In this document: piece after piece, positions 11,001 through 22,375 of the stretch
Layout: each line of letters starts with the position of its first letter
Numbering within the stretch: the stretch's first letter is position 1
Assembly (NCBI GenBank): GCA_022410635.1
Contig: JAJVDF010000972.1
Coordinates: 178,091-242,090, forward strand
Source of the DNA: Tretioscincus oriximinensis
Taxonomy: Eukaryota; Chordata; Lepidosauria; Squamata; Gymnophthalmidae
Length of the DNA stretch: 64,000 bases
Reading direction: 5' to 3'
The notes under the pieces: generated by a model
What the model saw: only the letters and a program-made list of their open reading frames with translations
Told to the model about the DNA's origin: nothing
Database searches by the model: none
Translations under genes and position numbers: made by a program

Positions 11001-14000
11001 TCAAACGACACAAAGTGAAATGGAGCTGTTGTGGGGCTGGCATAGCCCAGGGGGGGGGACGATGCCTGTTGAGCCAATGTGTGCCTGGTCCCACCCAAGG
11101 AAATATGTTTTCTGCTTACAGGAAGGTGGCTAGGGGACCCCCTGTGGAGTAGGCAATGCCAGCTGAGTCTCATCCACTTTTAAAAGTTTCAGACCTTTTA
11201 TTTCTCTTATTTTTTGATACCTCCGTCCTGCTTTCCCGTTTTGTGATCTGGTATTGCAAATATGATGGGAAATGTAGCCCTGCCAGTATCGAGCGGTTAA
11301 GAGCCCTGGTTTTTCTGCAGAGATACTGAGTTCAAAGCTGTGTATGGGGTGAGGTGTGTGGGGTGAGTGCCCCCTCCTGGCCTCAGCTCTAGCCAAACTA
11401 GCTAATTGAAAGCAAGGAATTGCAATTAGATAAATGGNGACCATCGCAGCGAGGTGGGGAAGATAGAATGTAAGATCAAAAAAGTCCAATCAGCTGAGAA
11501 AAACAAGGAATAAAAGCGCGAATNGCTCAGTCGCTTAGGAATCCGTCTCTCGCCTGGGAGATGGGGTTTCAAACCCTGTGTGGGACGTGGGGAGGGCTGA
11601 GCACCTTCCACTAGCCTGCAGCTCTAGCCAACCCAGCTATTCAAAAGCAAGAATTGCAAGAAATTGCAACGAACTGCAAGTAGATAAATGGGAACCACCA
11701 CAGCCTGGTGGGGAAGATAGAATGGAAGCCTTCGGGCAAAATATTGAGTCACTTTGAAAATATAAGTGAGGGTTCTTCTTCTTCTTCTTCTTTTCTTCTA
11801 GTTCTTCTTTTTCTTCTCCTCCTCCTACTTCATCTCTTTCTCCTTTTCCTCCTCCTCCTGCCACACACAACTTCACATCAGCTGGGAAAAGGATGTTCAG
11901 AATTGGCAGCTTCTACCAGAACAACAGCAAGATAAGCTGTCGGGTTCCTATCCTTCCCATGGGCTTCTNCATGGAATTGCCATGGAGCTAGACCAATAGT
12001 CTGGTCCAACAGGATGTTCTTTATTTGTTTGGCTCCATCTTGAGCCAGCTCGGAGGAGATCAGAACAAGGCAGCTTCACTAGGGAGGGCTGAAGCCTGAG
12101 GGATCCGTTTCCACCCTTCAGGTCCTGCCAAGTCTCATTCATCTTCCATTTGTCTTCGACAGTCCAGATGGCCAAAATTGGGATCGGTCAACATTCTGAC
12201 TTTAAGTGCCTGTTGTTCTTCGGTTGTGACTCTATGGGCCACAACACACCAGGCCCCTCAGCCTTGCCCTGCCCCCTAAAGTCTAGCCAAGCATGGGTTG
12301 GTTGCTTTCAGAACAATATCTGTCCATCCCATCCATGGCTGGTCCCTTCTGAGCAGGCACGGATAGCTCAGTTGCTAAGGAATCCGTCTCTCACCCGGGA
12401 GGTGGGGTTTGGAAGCCCTGTGTGGGACGTGGGGAGGGCTGAGCACCTTCCACTAGCCTGCAGCTCTAGCCAACCCAGCTATTTGAAAGCAAGAATTGCA
12501 AGAAATTGCAACGACTGCAAGTAGATAAATGGGAACCACTACAGCCTGGTGGGGAAAATAGAATGTGAGCCTTTGGGTCCCTTTGAAAGGTGAGGAAACC
12601 GGGGTATAAGTACCCACTTCTTCTTCTCCTTCTCCTTCTTCTCCTTCTTCTTCTTCTTGTTCTCCTCCTCCTTCTTCTTCTTCTCCTTCTTCTTCCCCTT
12701 CTTCTTCTTCTTCTCCTTCTTCTCCTTCTTCTTCTCCTTCTTCGAGCCAGTCTGGTGTAGAGGCTCGCGTGTCAGGCTTTTGTCTGGAAGTTTGCCAGTT
12801 CGATTCTGCACTCGTCCGCAAAAGCCAGTTGGGTGACCTTGGGTTGTTCAGTTCTTCAGGGTTCTCTCAGCCCCACCTACTTCGCAAGGTGTCTGCGGTG
12901 AAGAGAACAGAAGGTTTGCAAGCCGCTTTGAGTCCCTTCAGTTTGAGAAAGGCAGGGTACAAAAAACTTCTCCTCCTCCTCCTTTTACTCTTAATGCTTT
13001 CCCAACTCCCTGGCCTTTTCTGGTGGGTCCTGTCGACTTATTAGGTGGCCAAAGTATCTGAGCTTCAGGGTCAGCGTTCATTTTGTCCAAGGAGCAGCCT
13101 GGATTGATGTACTGATGGATTGGAACAGTTAGGACAGACCAGGAAAAGAGGTTTTTCACTCAGAGGCTCAATTGGTCTATGGCATTTGCTTCCAGAAAAA
13201 GTGATGGTAACCAGGCAGCCTGGATAGCTTTAGCCAGGAATATCAGGGTGGAAAAACAGGCAGGATTCCTGAAATACCATTTGTGGGTGTGAAGAGAAGG
13301 GGAGGGAGTTTTCCTTCAGCTTGACGCTGCCCTGATGGAACTGCTGTTGGTGGGCCCCTGTGTGAGACAGAATGCTCCTCTTANGTATGAAAGATAGGTG
13401 GGGAGTCTGGAAAGACCCTCAAGGGAGTCAAGGCACGGATAGCTCAGTGGCTAAGGAATCCGCCTCTCAGCTGGGAGATGGGGTTTCGAAGCCCTGTGTG
13501 GGACGTGGGGAGGGCTGAGCCCCTTTTCCACTAGCCTGTAGCTCCAGCCAACCCAGCTATTCAAAAGCATGAATTGCAAGAAATTGCACCTGACTGCAAG
13601 TAGATACATGGGAACCACCACAGCCTGGTGGGGAAGATAGAATGTGAGGCTTCGGGCAAAATATATCCTTGTAAGCTGCTTAGAGTCCCTTTAAAGGTGA
13701 GAAAAGCGGGGTATAAGAACCCAGTTCTTCTTCTTCTTCAAGGAGCAGACGAAGGTTTTTCCTTCTTCTGTGGCTTGAGATGTCCAGAAGCATTATGTGT
13801 GAATGCTGGACTAGATGGGCTGCATGAGCTGATCTGATGGGGTTCCTCTTTAGGTTACATTCTTGCGGAGCGTGGACACTTCTGAAAGCCTTTTGCAGGG
13901 AGTCGAGGCGCACATAAAAGTATTGCCTTCGTCTTCTGTTTGAGGTGCCTAGAAGCCACCGGTGTGGGTACCTGTGTGAGAGACACCGGATCAGCTGAGC

Positions 14001-17000
14001 ACGGCTTCTCTTGCTTTCTTAGGAGGAGGGGGGAAATCAGATCCAGACCACCACCTTACATTCATAAGAACATAAGAACATAAGAAGAGCCATACTGGAT
14101 CAGGCCACAGCCCACCTAGTCCAGCCTTCTGTCCCACACAGAGGCCCACCAGATGCCCCTGGGCAGTCCGAACAGAGGAAAGCAAAATATGCTCCTGTTC
14201 ATGACTCCCTGCAAATGGTATTTCAGGAGTCCTGCCTGTGGCTCCATCCTGGAGGCAACATCCAGACATCCATCCTAGTATCCATATATACCCTTGGTGT
14301 CCATTCATTCAAGGAAAGGCAGGATATGGAAATGAATGCGACTAGAGGAATAGTGCAAACCCTTTTCTCAGAGCTTCCGAGCAAAAGCTGAGACCAGTAA
14401 CTGGACTTGGGGTGGGGATGTTTGCTTTGGGAATATCTTGCTTGTGGTCAACAGAGGCGTCTCCTCGTCATAGGAAAGTGCCTGTTTCCTTGCACGCCCA
14501 TTCTGCCAGCCCCTTGGCATTCCCTCCTCTGGCCCTCCCTCCTCTGCATACCCCGGCGGCCACGTGGCATCCGCTGCCCCCCCCTCCCCATCCATTCAGC
14601 CCCACAAGAAAATCCCGCCCGCAGATTCTCCTGGCGGCCTCAAAACCACGGGGAAACCGCCTTCCGAGACTGGAAAGTCCCTGGAACCGATTTGTGCTCA
14701 GGAAAATGTGTGCAGCCCTCCTCCGCTTCTCCCCTGGACCCCAAGCCCAGCCTTCCTCACGCTGATCGGGAGCCAAGCAGGCGAGACTCCAGTTGGCCCA
14801 GGCGGCGGTCCCAAACGGCTCGGCCGAATTGCTTTCCTTGGCCTTCCTCCGCTCGGAGGAAGTTCACAATTTGAAATCCNCTGGCTGTCGGGCTGCCAGG
14901 TCCCCTTGGAGACGCTCGTTCCGGCTGCAGATGGAGGCGACCTGCCCGGAGCTTCCGCCGTGCCTAGAATAATCTCTGTTCAATTCTGTTTCCCTCTGTT
15001 TACCGAGAGGCAGTTGCTGCTCTTGCCGGGAGCAGCGGGGAGGAAAAGGCCAAGGGAAAGGGATCCCTTCGCTTTTATTAAGTGCAAACAGGCTCTAGGT
15101 TGCTGGAGTCAAAACCCAAGCTCCAGAGCTCCTTAGATCAGTCCTTGAGGTTTAAAGGCCTGGTTTCCTCTGGCCTGCTGCAAACGAGGGTAAATGGGGC
15201 TGTGAAATTGGTGGGATCCTGCTGTAGCAAGGGGAGGAGTGGCTTACAAAGTTATTTTTCACACAAAGGCTTACTTCTATTCTGCTTTCCCCAACATGTT
15301 GTGGCGGTACCCGTTTATTTGCTTGCATTGGCTTTCAAACAGCTGGGTTGGCTGAAGCTCTCTGTGGCCACCACGTAGGCTTCGAACTCCGGTATCTCTG
15401 CCTAAACACCAAATCTCTTAACCACTGCACCACCATGCCTCTAGATAGAGGCCAAAAGGCACGGATGCAGTATTCCCGTAACTTTTGTCTGCTCTTGTGA
15501 TTAGAGTGTCGGACTCTTATCTTATCATCCCCTGGTTAGATTCTGCTGTCCTCCAAGCACAGTCCTTCTGGAGCTCTCTATGGCAGTCTGGTGTTAAGAG
15601 ACCCGTTTTGATTCTGCATTCCTCCACAAAAGCCAGCTGTGTGACCTGGGGTCAGTACCAGTTCTTATTTGCAGCCCTCTCAGCCTCATCTACCTCACAG
15701 GATGTCTGTTGTGGAGAGAAGGGCAGAAAGTGGATTCCCTTCAGGTTGAGAAAAGCAGAGTATAAAAATCTACTCTTCTTTCTCCTACTCTTCCTCCTCC
15801 TCCTCTTCTTGCAGGCACTGATAGCTCAGTCGCTAAGGAAACCGTCTCTCGCCTGGGACATGGGGTTTCGAAGCCCTGTGTGGGANGTGGGGAGGGCTGA
15901 GCACCTTCCACTAGCCTGTAGCTCTAGCCAACCCAGATATTCGAAAGCAAGAAATTGCAACTGACTGCAAGTAGATAAAAGGGAACCACCAGAGCCTGGT
16001 GGGGAAGATAGAAAGTCAGCCTTCGGGCAAAATACCCTTTTAAGCCGCTTTGAGACCCTTTGAAAGGTGAGAACAGCAGGGTATAAGAACCCAGTTCTCC
16101 TTCTCATCCTTATCCAGCTTCTTCTTCTTCTTCTTCTTCTTCTTCTTCTTCTTCTTCTTCTTCTTCTTCTTCTTCTTCTTCTTCTTCTTCTTCTTCTTCT
16201 TCTTCTTCTTCTTCTTCTTCTTCTTCTTCTTCTTCTTCTTCTTCTTCTTCTTCTTCTTCTTCTTCTTCTTCTTCTTCTACTACTATTACTACTATTACTA
16301 CTATTACTACTACTATTACTACTACTATTACTACTTCCATTACTTCTACTTCCTTTTGTTCCTCCTCCCCTCCTTTTCTCTTCCTCCTTTTCCTCCTCCT
16401 CCTCCTCCTCCTCTTCCTCCTCCTTTGCTATTTGACCCTGAAAAATTAAATCTCTTGCGTAGAAACCTGACTCCTGGCAATAGAAATGGACGTTGCACAG
16501 ATACGGGGAGAGCGTGTGCATGGAATTCTGGGCAATACCTGGGAATACCAACTAGCAAACGAGACAAGTAGACTTGCCTAGGGAAGCTCATACCACCTTC
16601 CTTTTCTCTTGTTCGTCTCTAAAGTGCTCCAAGACCCTCTTTGGAAAGCCTTTCCTCTTCCCCCCAAAAAATGTTTCTTCAGGTTTTTAGGGCCCGGTCG
16701 GGATTGATACAGATTTGTGCCACAATCCCCACATAGCTANGAGATAATCCCACATTTTAACCGCTGCCTAGCAACATCATTTAGCTCCCTTTCTAAAAAG
16801 CCCTTTCCCCTTGCCAAATAAGCTGAAGGAGACCACCGGCAGCCAACAGNAGAGAGATTTGTAATTTATGTGCCCTGAACTAGAAGAACAGAAGAAGAAG
16901 AAGAAGAAGAACTGGGTTCTTATATCCCGCTTTTCTCACGTTTCAAAGGGACTCAAGCAGCTTACAAGGATATATTTTGCCCAAAGGCTGACATTCTATC

Positions 17001-20000
17001 TTCCCCACCAGGCTGTGGTGGTTCCCATTTATCTACTTGCAGTCAGTTGCAATTTGTTGCAGTTCATGCTTTCGAATAGCTGGGTTGGCTGGAGNTACAG
17101 GCTAGTGGAAGGTGCTCAGCCCTCCCCACGTCCCACACAGGGCTTTGAAAAACCGTCTCCCAGGCGAGAGANGGATTCCTAAGCAACTGAGCTATCCGTG
17201 CCTGCTAGAGACATGGTGGTTCTCTTTAAATGCCCTTTAGAGCAGGTGAAGGTTCAGTGCAATGGTTAAAGAGTGCTGGACTCTTAATCTCAGTCCTGTT
17301 ACAGTCCTGGTTGTCCTTGGGTCAATCACAGTTCTTTAGAACTCTCTCAGCCAGGCCTACTTCACAGGGTGTCTGTTGTGGAGGAAGCAAGATAAGCTAG
17401 GTGAGCTGCAGTGGTTGTGGGCTGTGGTTGTTATTATTCTTCATATTATTGTTGTTATTATTCCTTCCAGGTACGATGGGGGGCCTTTTTCTGGATGGTG
17501 AAGAGAGCTCTGGGCTGGAGGACATCAGCAAGTGGACGGTGGAGGATGTCTGCAGCTTCGTGGGTGGCATGTCTGGCTGTGCAGAATACACTCAGGTACA
17601 TTCTTCAACTTTGCAAGATGTTCTTATTGACCAATGGAGATGTGGGACTTTGCACGTGCTCAGGGGAACGGCCCTTCTTTGCATTCAAGTCATAAAGTTG
17701 CAACCGGACATCAGGGCCTTTGCTGTCGAAAGGGAGAAAATAATAACGAACCCAAATGCTTTTGTTTAATTTCATAGATTTATGAGGAGGTCCTTATGCT
17801 CAGAGGGGTCCCTGGGGTTAGAAATGATGCAGGTGGCCATTGTGAGGTTGCTGCGGGGAATATGCAGGGCCTTCCAGACCTTAGGTTGCCTTGATACGCA
17901 GGGACAGATAGCTCAGTTGCTAAGGAATCCGTCTCTCAGCTGGGAGATGGGGTCTGGAAGCCCAGTGTGGGACGTGGGGAGGGCTGAGCACCTTCCACTA
18001 GCCTGTAGCTCTAGCCAACCCAGCTATTCGAAAGCAGGAACTGCAAGAAATTGCAACTAGCTGCAAGTAGATACATGGGAACCACCAGAGCCTGGTGGGG
18101 AAGATAGAATGTGAGCCTTTGGGCAAAATATATCCTTGTAAGCCGCTTTGAGTCCCATTGAAAGGTGAGAAAAGCAGGGTATAAGAACCCAGTTCTTCTT
18201 CTTCTTCTTCTGCTTCTGCTTCTTCTTCTTCTTCTTCTTCTTCTGCTTCTGCTTCTTCTGCTTCTTCTGCTTCTTCTTCTTCTTCTTCTTCTTCTTCTTC
18301 TTCTTCTTCTTCTTCTTCTTCTTCTTCTTCCTTCCAAGGCCTGATGGAGAGGGGAGGAAAGAGAAGGGATTGTAAGGGGGTATTTGGGAGAGTGTGGAGA
18401 GAGAACAGCCATTTGCAAGGTGTTTCTTTCCCAAGCAGGAGACATGATGCATTATTTTTTAGATTGGCCATGCTGCCTTCAATACAGCCTCAGAAAACAA
18501 TTTGGTGGGTCCAGATTTTCTCAGTGCATGGAGGAAGAGGAGGAGAGGGCAGGAAGAGGGGGAGGGGAGGATAAAGTGGGGAGGGGGAGAAGGAGAGGAG
18601 GAAGGGTGGAGAAGAAGAAGAAGAGAAGGAGGAAGAGGGAAAGGAGAAGGGGAGAAGAGGGAAAAAGAGGAGCAGGAGGAAGAGAAAGGAGGGAGGGGAA
18701 AAGGAAAAAGGGAGAACAGGAAGAGAAGGAGAAGGTTAGGAGAAGGAGGTGGAGAAGGACGAGGGGGAACCTAAACTGGCCACTTAGTTCTGGTGGTCTT
18801 CCAGAGAAATGTCCCCCTTGGTTTGTGGAAGGAGGGAGAGTAGGGCGATCACTGCCGGGTTGTTCAGAGAAAGGCACCGAAAGAGAAAAATTCAGGCTCT
18901 NCTGTGGTCCCAGCAGATAATCACAACTCCAATTAGCAGAGCGTTGGGCTCCCCTGGCTTCAGCTCTCCAAATCCGGCAATTGGCAAAGCTAGATTATTC
19001 CTCCCCTCTTTGCTTTCCACGTATCCTCCCTTCCAGCCAGGAGCGGTGCCTCCCCTTCTTTCCCTGGCCAGGCAGAGCTGAGAACCACCACCCAGGGCAG
19101 CCTCCTGCACTCACGGCTCCCCCCCTTTCCTCCGGCCCGGCACGTCCCTCCCACCCCTTGGTGCTAATCTCCCGGTGACACGCTTCATTAAGGGCCCCTC
19201 TAAGCCTGCATGGGAGCAGGGGGCGCCTGTGGCAGCTGGGCCCGGTGGATGGGATCACGGGAGGGGAGGGGTTGGGGAACACAGGAAAGGACGGACCAGA
19301 TTTTCTGAGGCCCAAACGAGGGTAATTAATATTCATGCTAATTTGCATCTCATGAATATGTAAAACACCAACCAACATGCATGCCCCTTTGTAATCCCCG
19401 CCTAAGAAATTCATGAAGCACGTGAGAATTTTCCCAAGTGTATGAGAATTTTTGAAGTATGTGAGAAATGTGCATTTTTTAAAATTCTATACTGAGGGGA
19501 GGGTGCCTTCAGAAGCCTCTGGTTGCCTCAAAATAAATCCTCAACAAAAAATGGGGAAAGCACCATTCCCCCACTCCCCAGGGAGGACAGGGTAGATACC
19601 CCGAAACCAGTCCGTCCATCCCCCAAAAGGGTCAGCCTAGCAGACACTCCACGTGATCAAGTCTCAGGTTTAAATGCTGCTTCTTGGGAACCCCAAAGCA
19701 ATTCCTCTGCTCAGTTCCATCAGCCACGGAGTAGCTAATTTGTGAGCCCCTTACTCATAAAATAATAGAATCCTGGAATTGGAAGGCACCTTCAGGGTCA
19801 TGGAGATAGCTCAGTCGCTTAGGAATCCGTCTCTCNNCTGGGNGATGGGGTTTNGAAGCCCTGTGTGGGACATGGGAAGGGCTGAGCACCTTCCNCNAGC
19901 CTGTAGCTCCAGCCAACCCAGCTATTCGAAAGCANGAANTGCAAGAAATTGCAACTGACTGCAAGTAGATACATGGGAACCACCATAGCCTGGTGGGGAA

Positions 20001-22316
20001 GATAGAATGTCAGCCTTCGGGCAAAATATATCCTTGTAAGCCACTTTGAGTCCCTTTGAAAGGTTAAAAAAGCGGGGTATAAGAACCCACTTCTTCTTCT
20101 TCTTCTTCTTTTCTTCTCCTTCTCCTTCTCCTTCTCCTTCTCCTTCTCCTTCTCCTTCTCCTTCTCCTTCTCCTTCTCCTTCTCCTTCTCCTTCTTCTTC
20201 TTCTTCTTCTTCTTCTTCTTCTTCTTCTTCTTCTTCTTCTTCTTCCAGCCTGTTTGAAGACATCCAGTAAAGGAGAACTCGCTACCTCCTGCGGCAAACT
20301 CGTTTATCTACTCCCATACGTCTTTGCTTTCCAACAGCTGAGTTGGCTGAAATGAAGGCCAGCGGAGGGCAGCCATCCCTTTCCACAGCCCCCATTTTGG
20401 TACATCTGTTGAAAAACCAAAGCTCGTAACTTCTCCTCTCCCCTCGGTAGGGAGAGAGTTAAACCGCTAAAGCACGGCCGGGGAGCGGAGGGATAAAGCT
20501 TGGCAGGGAGGCCTCCGCAACTTTGCGTTTTAACAGGTTTTTGCTCCAGGAGAAAGAAAGCCCAGGCGGGTCTCCACGGAGGGGTGGGCTCGGCTTTCCG
20601 TGCTCCAAAAGCCGCAGCTGCTGGGGAGGTCTGGCAGGGAGCTGACCTCCCACTCTTGCCAGCAAACGTTGCCTGTTCCTGTGGGGAGGAACTGCCAGAG
20701 CTTTTAGCGTTACGGATAAAAAATGACGCATAAGAAACGGGGACGAGGGTGCCTCTCCTCTCGGGCCCAGCCTTGGGTTGGAAATGCACCCAAATGCCCA
20801 CACCTTTCCTGCTCACCCCAGGGACCTTTCTCCATCTGCGTCCTGCCTGCACACCGCATTCCTCAGGGCTTTGGGTGGCCTCCAGGGAGGCTGAGGGCAG
20901 AGCCGGCGGAGGTAACCTTGGCACTGGGCCAGCCTCTCCCGGGCGGAAGGAAGGGAAAGGGAACCTGCTGGGCCATTGGGCAGGGATGCTGGCCAGGTTT
21001 AGGCCCTGGAAGAGCTCAGCTGCTGGGGAAGGAGAAAAGCCGCTCTCTGGGGCTGTGAAAGGGGCGATTGGGTTCTGACAGAAATCTGGAAACTTGGATC
21101 TTCCCACGAGACATTTTTGCTACAACACAGTTGTGCTCATTTGGTCAAAAGGCAGCTTTACTGGAAAGACCTGACGGCTGTATAGAGGTGGCAACAGCGC
21201 AGAAGCTGCCTCTAAGAGGCCTCTAAATGCTCCAAACCTGCACATAATTGGAAGCCGTGGGAATGACCAGAAACATTTGTAGGCCATTGGGCAGAAGGAC
21301 TCGTGGAAGGAAACAAGGAAGCAAGCTAGCTGCTGTCTTATGGCCTTCTCTACTTTGGGGTGCTGTTCTTGTTTTCAAATATATGTATTTCGCAGGCTGT
21401 TTTATTGTCATTATCTACCCCCCCCAAAAAGAAATATATAAATTATTAATCCTAATAATAATTACTCCTAGGAGTAATAATTACTCCTAGTGTAATAATT
21501 ACTCCTAGGAGTAAAAATAGTAATACTCCTAGGAGTAATAATTATTATTCCTAGTAATATTCCTAGGAGTAATAATTATTACTCCTAGTAATACTCCTAG
21601 GAGTAATAATTACTCCTAGTGGAATAAGCCCGTCTTCCGGGTTTAATGCTGTGCTGTGCCGGGTTCCATGACAACCACTGCTGGCTTGGCCCTGGCTTCA
21701 GGACGATGACGTCATCGTTCCAGGCTCTGGGATTGACCCACATATTGTCCAATCGCAGAACTTCCAGGGACTGTTGTGACTCTGGGAAATATATANAGAG
21801 AGAGGTGGGGGTGATATGTTGCATTTCCCTTATTTCGAAAGCATTAGCTTTTAGCATCACCTTCTCCAGAATCCATGGCTCCTCTGACTGTGCCGCACCC
21901 TTGGTCTCCCCTCCACAGATTTTCCGGGAACAGGCCATCGATGGGGAGACGCTGCCCCTTTTGACAGAGGAGCACCTGCTGAACAACATGGGCCTCAAGC
22001 TGGGACCTGCCCTGAAGATACGGTCACAGGTAAACCATCTTTTCGGCCAACAAGGGGAAGCAGATCGTGTGCCAGTTTGGCGTAGTGGTTAGAGTGTGGG
22101 ACTCGTACCTGGTAGTGTCCTGGTTCGATTCCCCACTCCTCCACGAAAGCCAGCTGGGTGACCTTGGGCCAATCTCAGTTCTTTAGAACTCTCTCAGCCC
22201 CACCTACTCCACAGGGTGTCTGTTGTGGAGGAAGCAATAAAAGCTATGTGAGCCACCCTATGGTTGGCCGCCCTGAGACCTTTGGGTATAGGGCGGGATA
22301 TAAGTATAAATAAATA

Positions 22317-22375
<59 letters not shown>

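Noticed and set aside
14564..15136. 190-codon plus-strand open frame as an extra SAMD11 exon
   Set aside because: SAMD11 exons b and c join in frame and match the human order. No homologous segment is missing between them.
20304..21107. 267-codon minus-strand open frame
   Set aside because: GC-rich sequence with few stops, no recognisable domain and opposite to SAMD11. It includes a SINE at one end.
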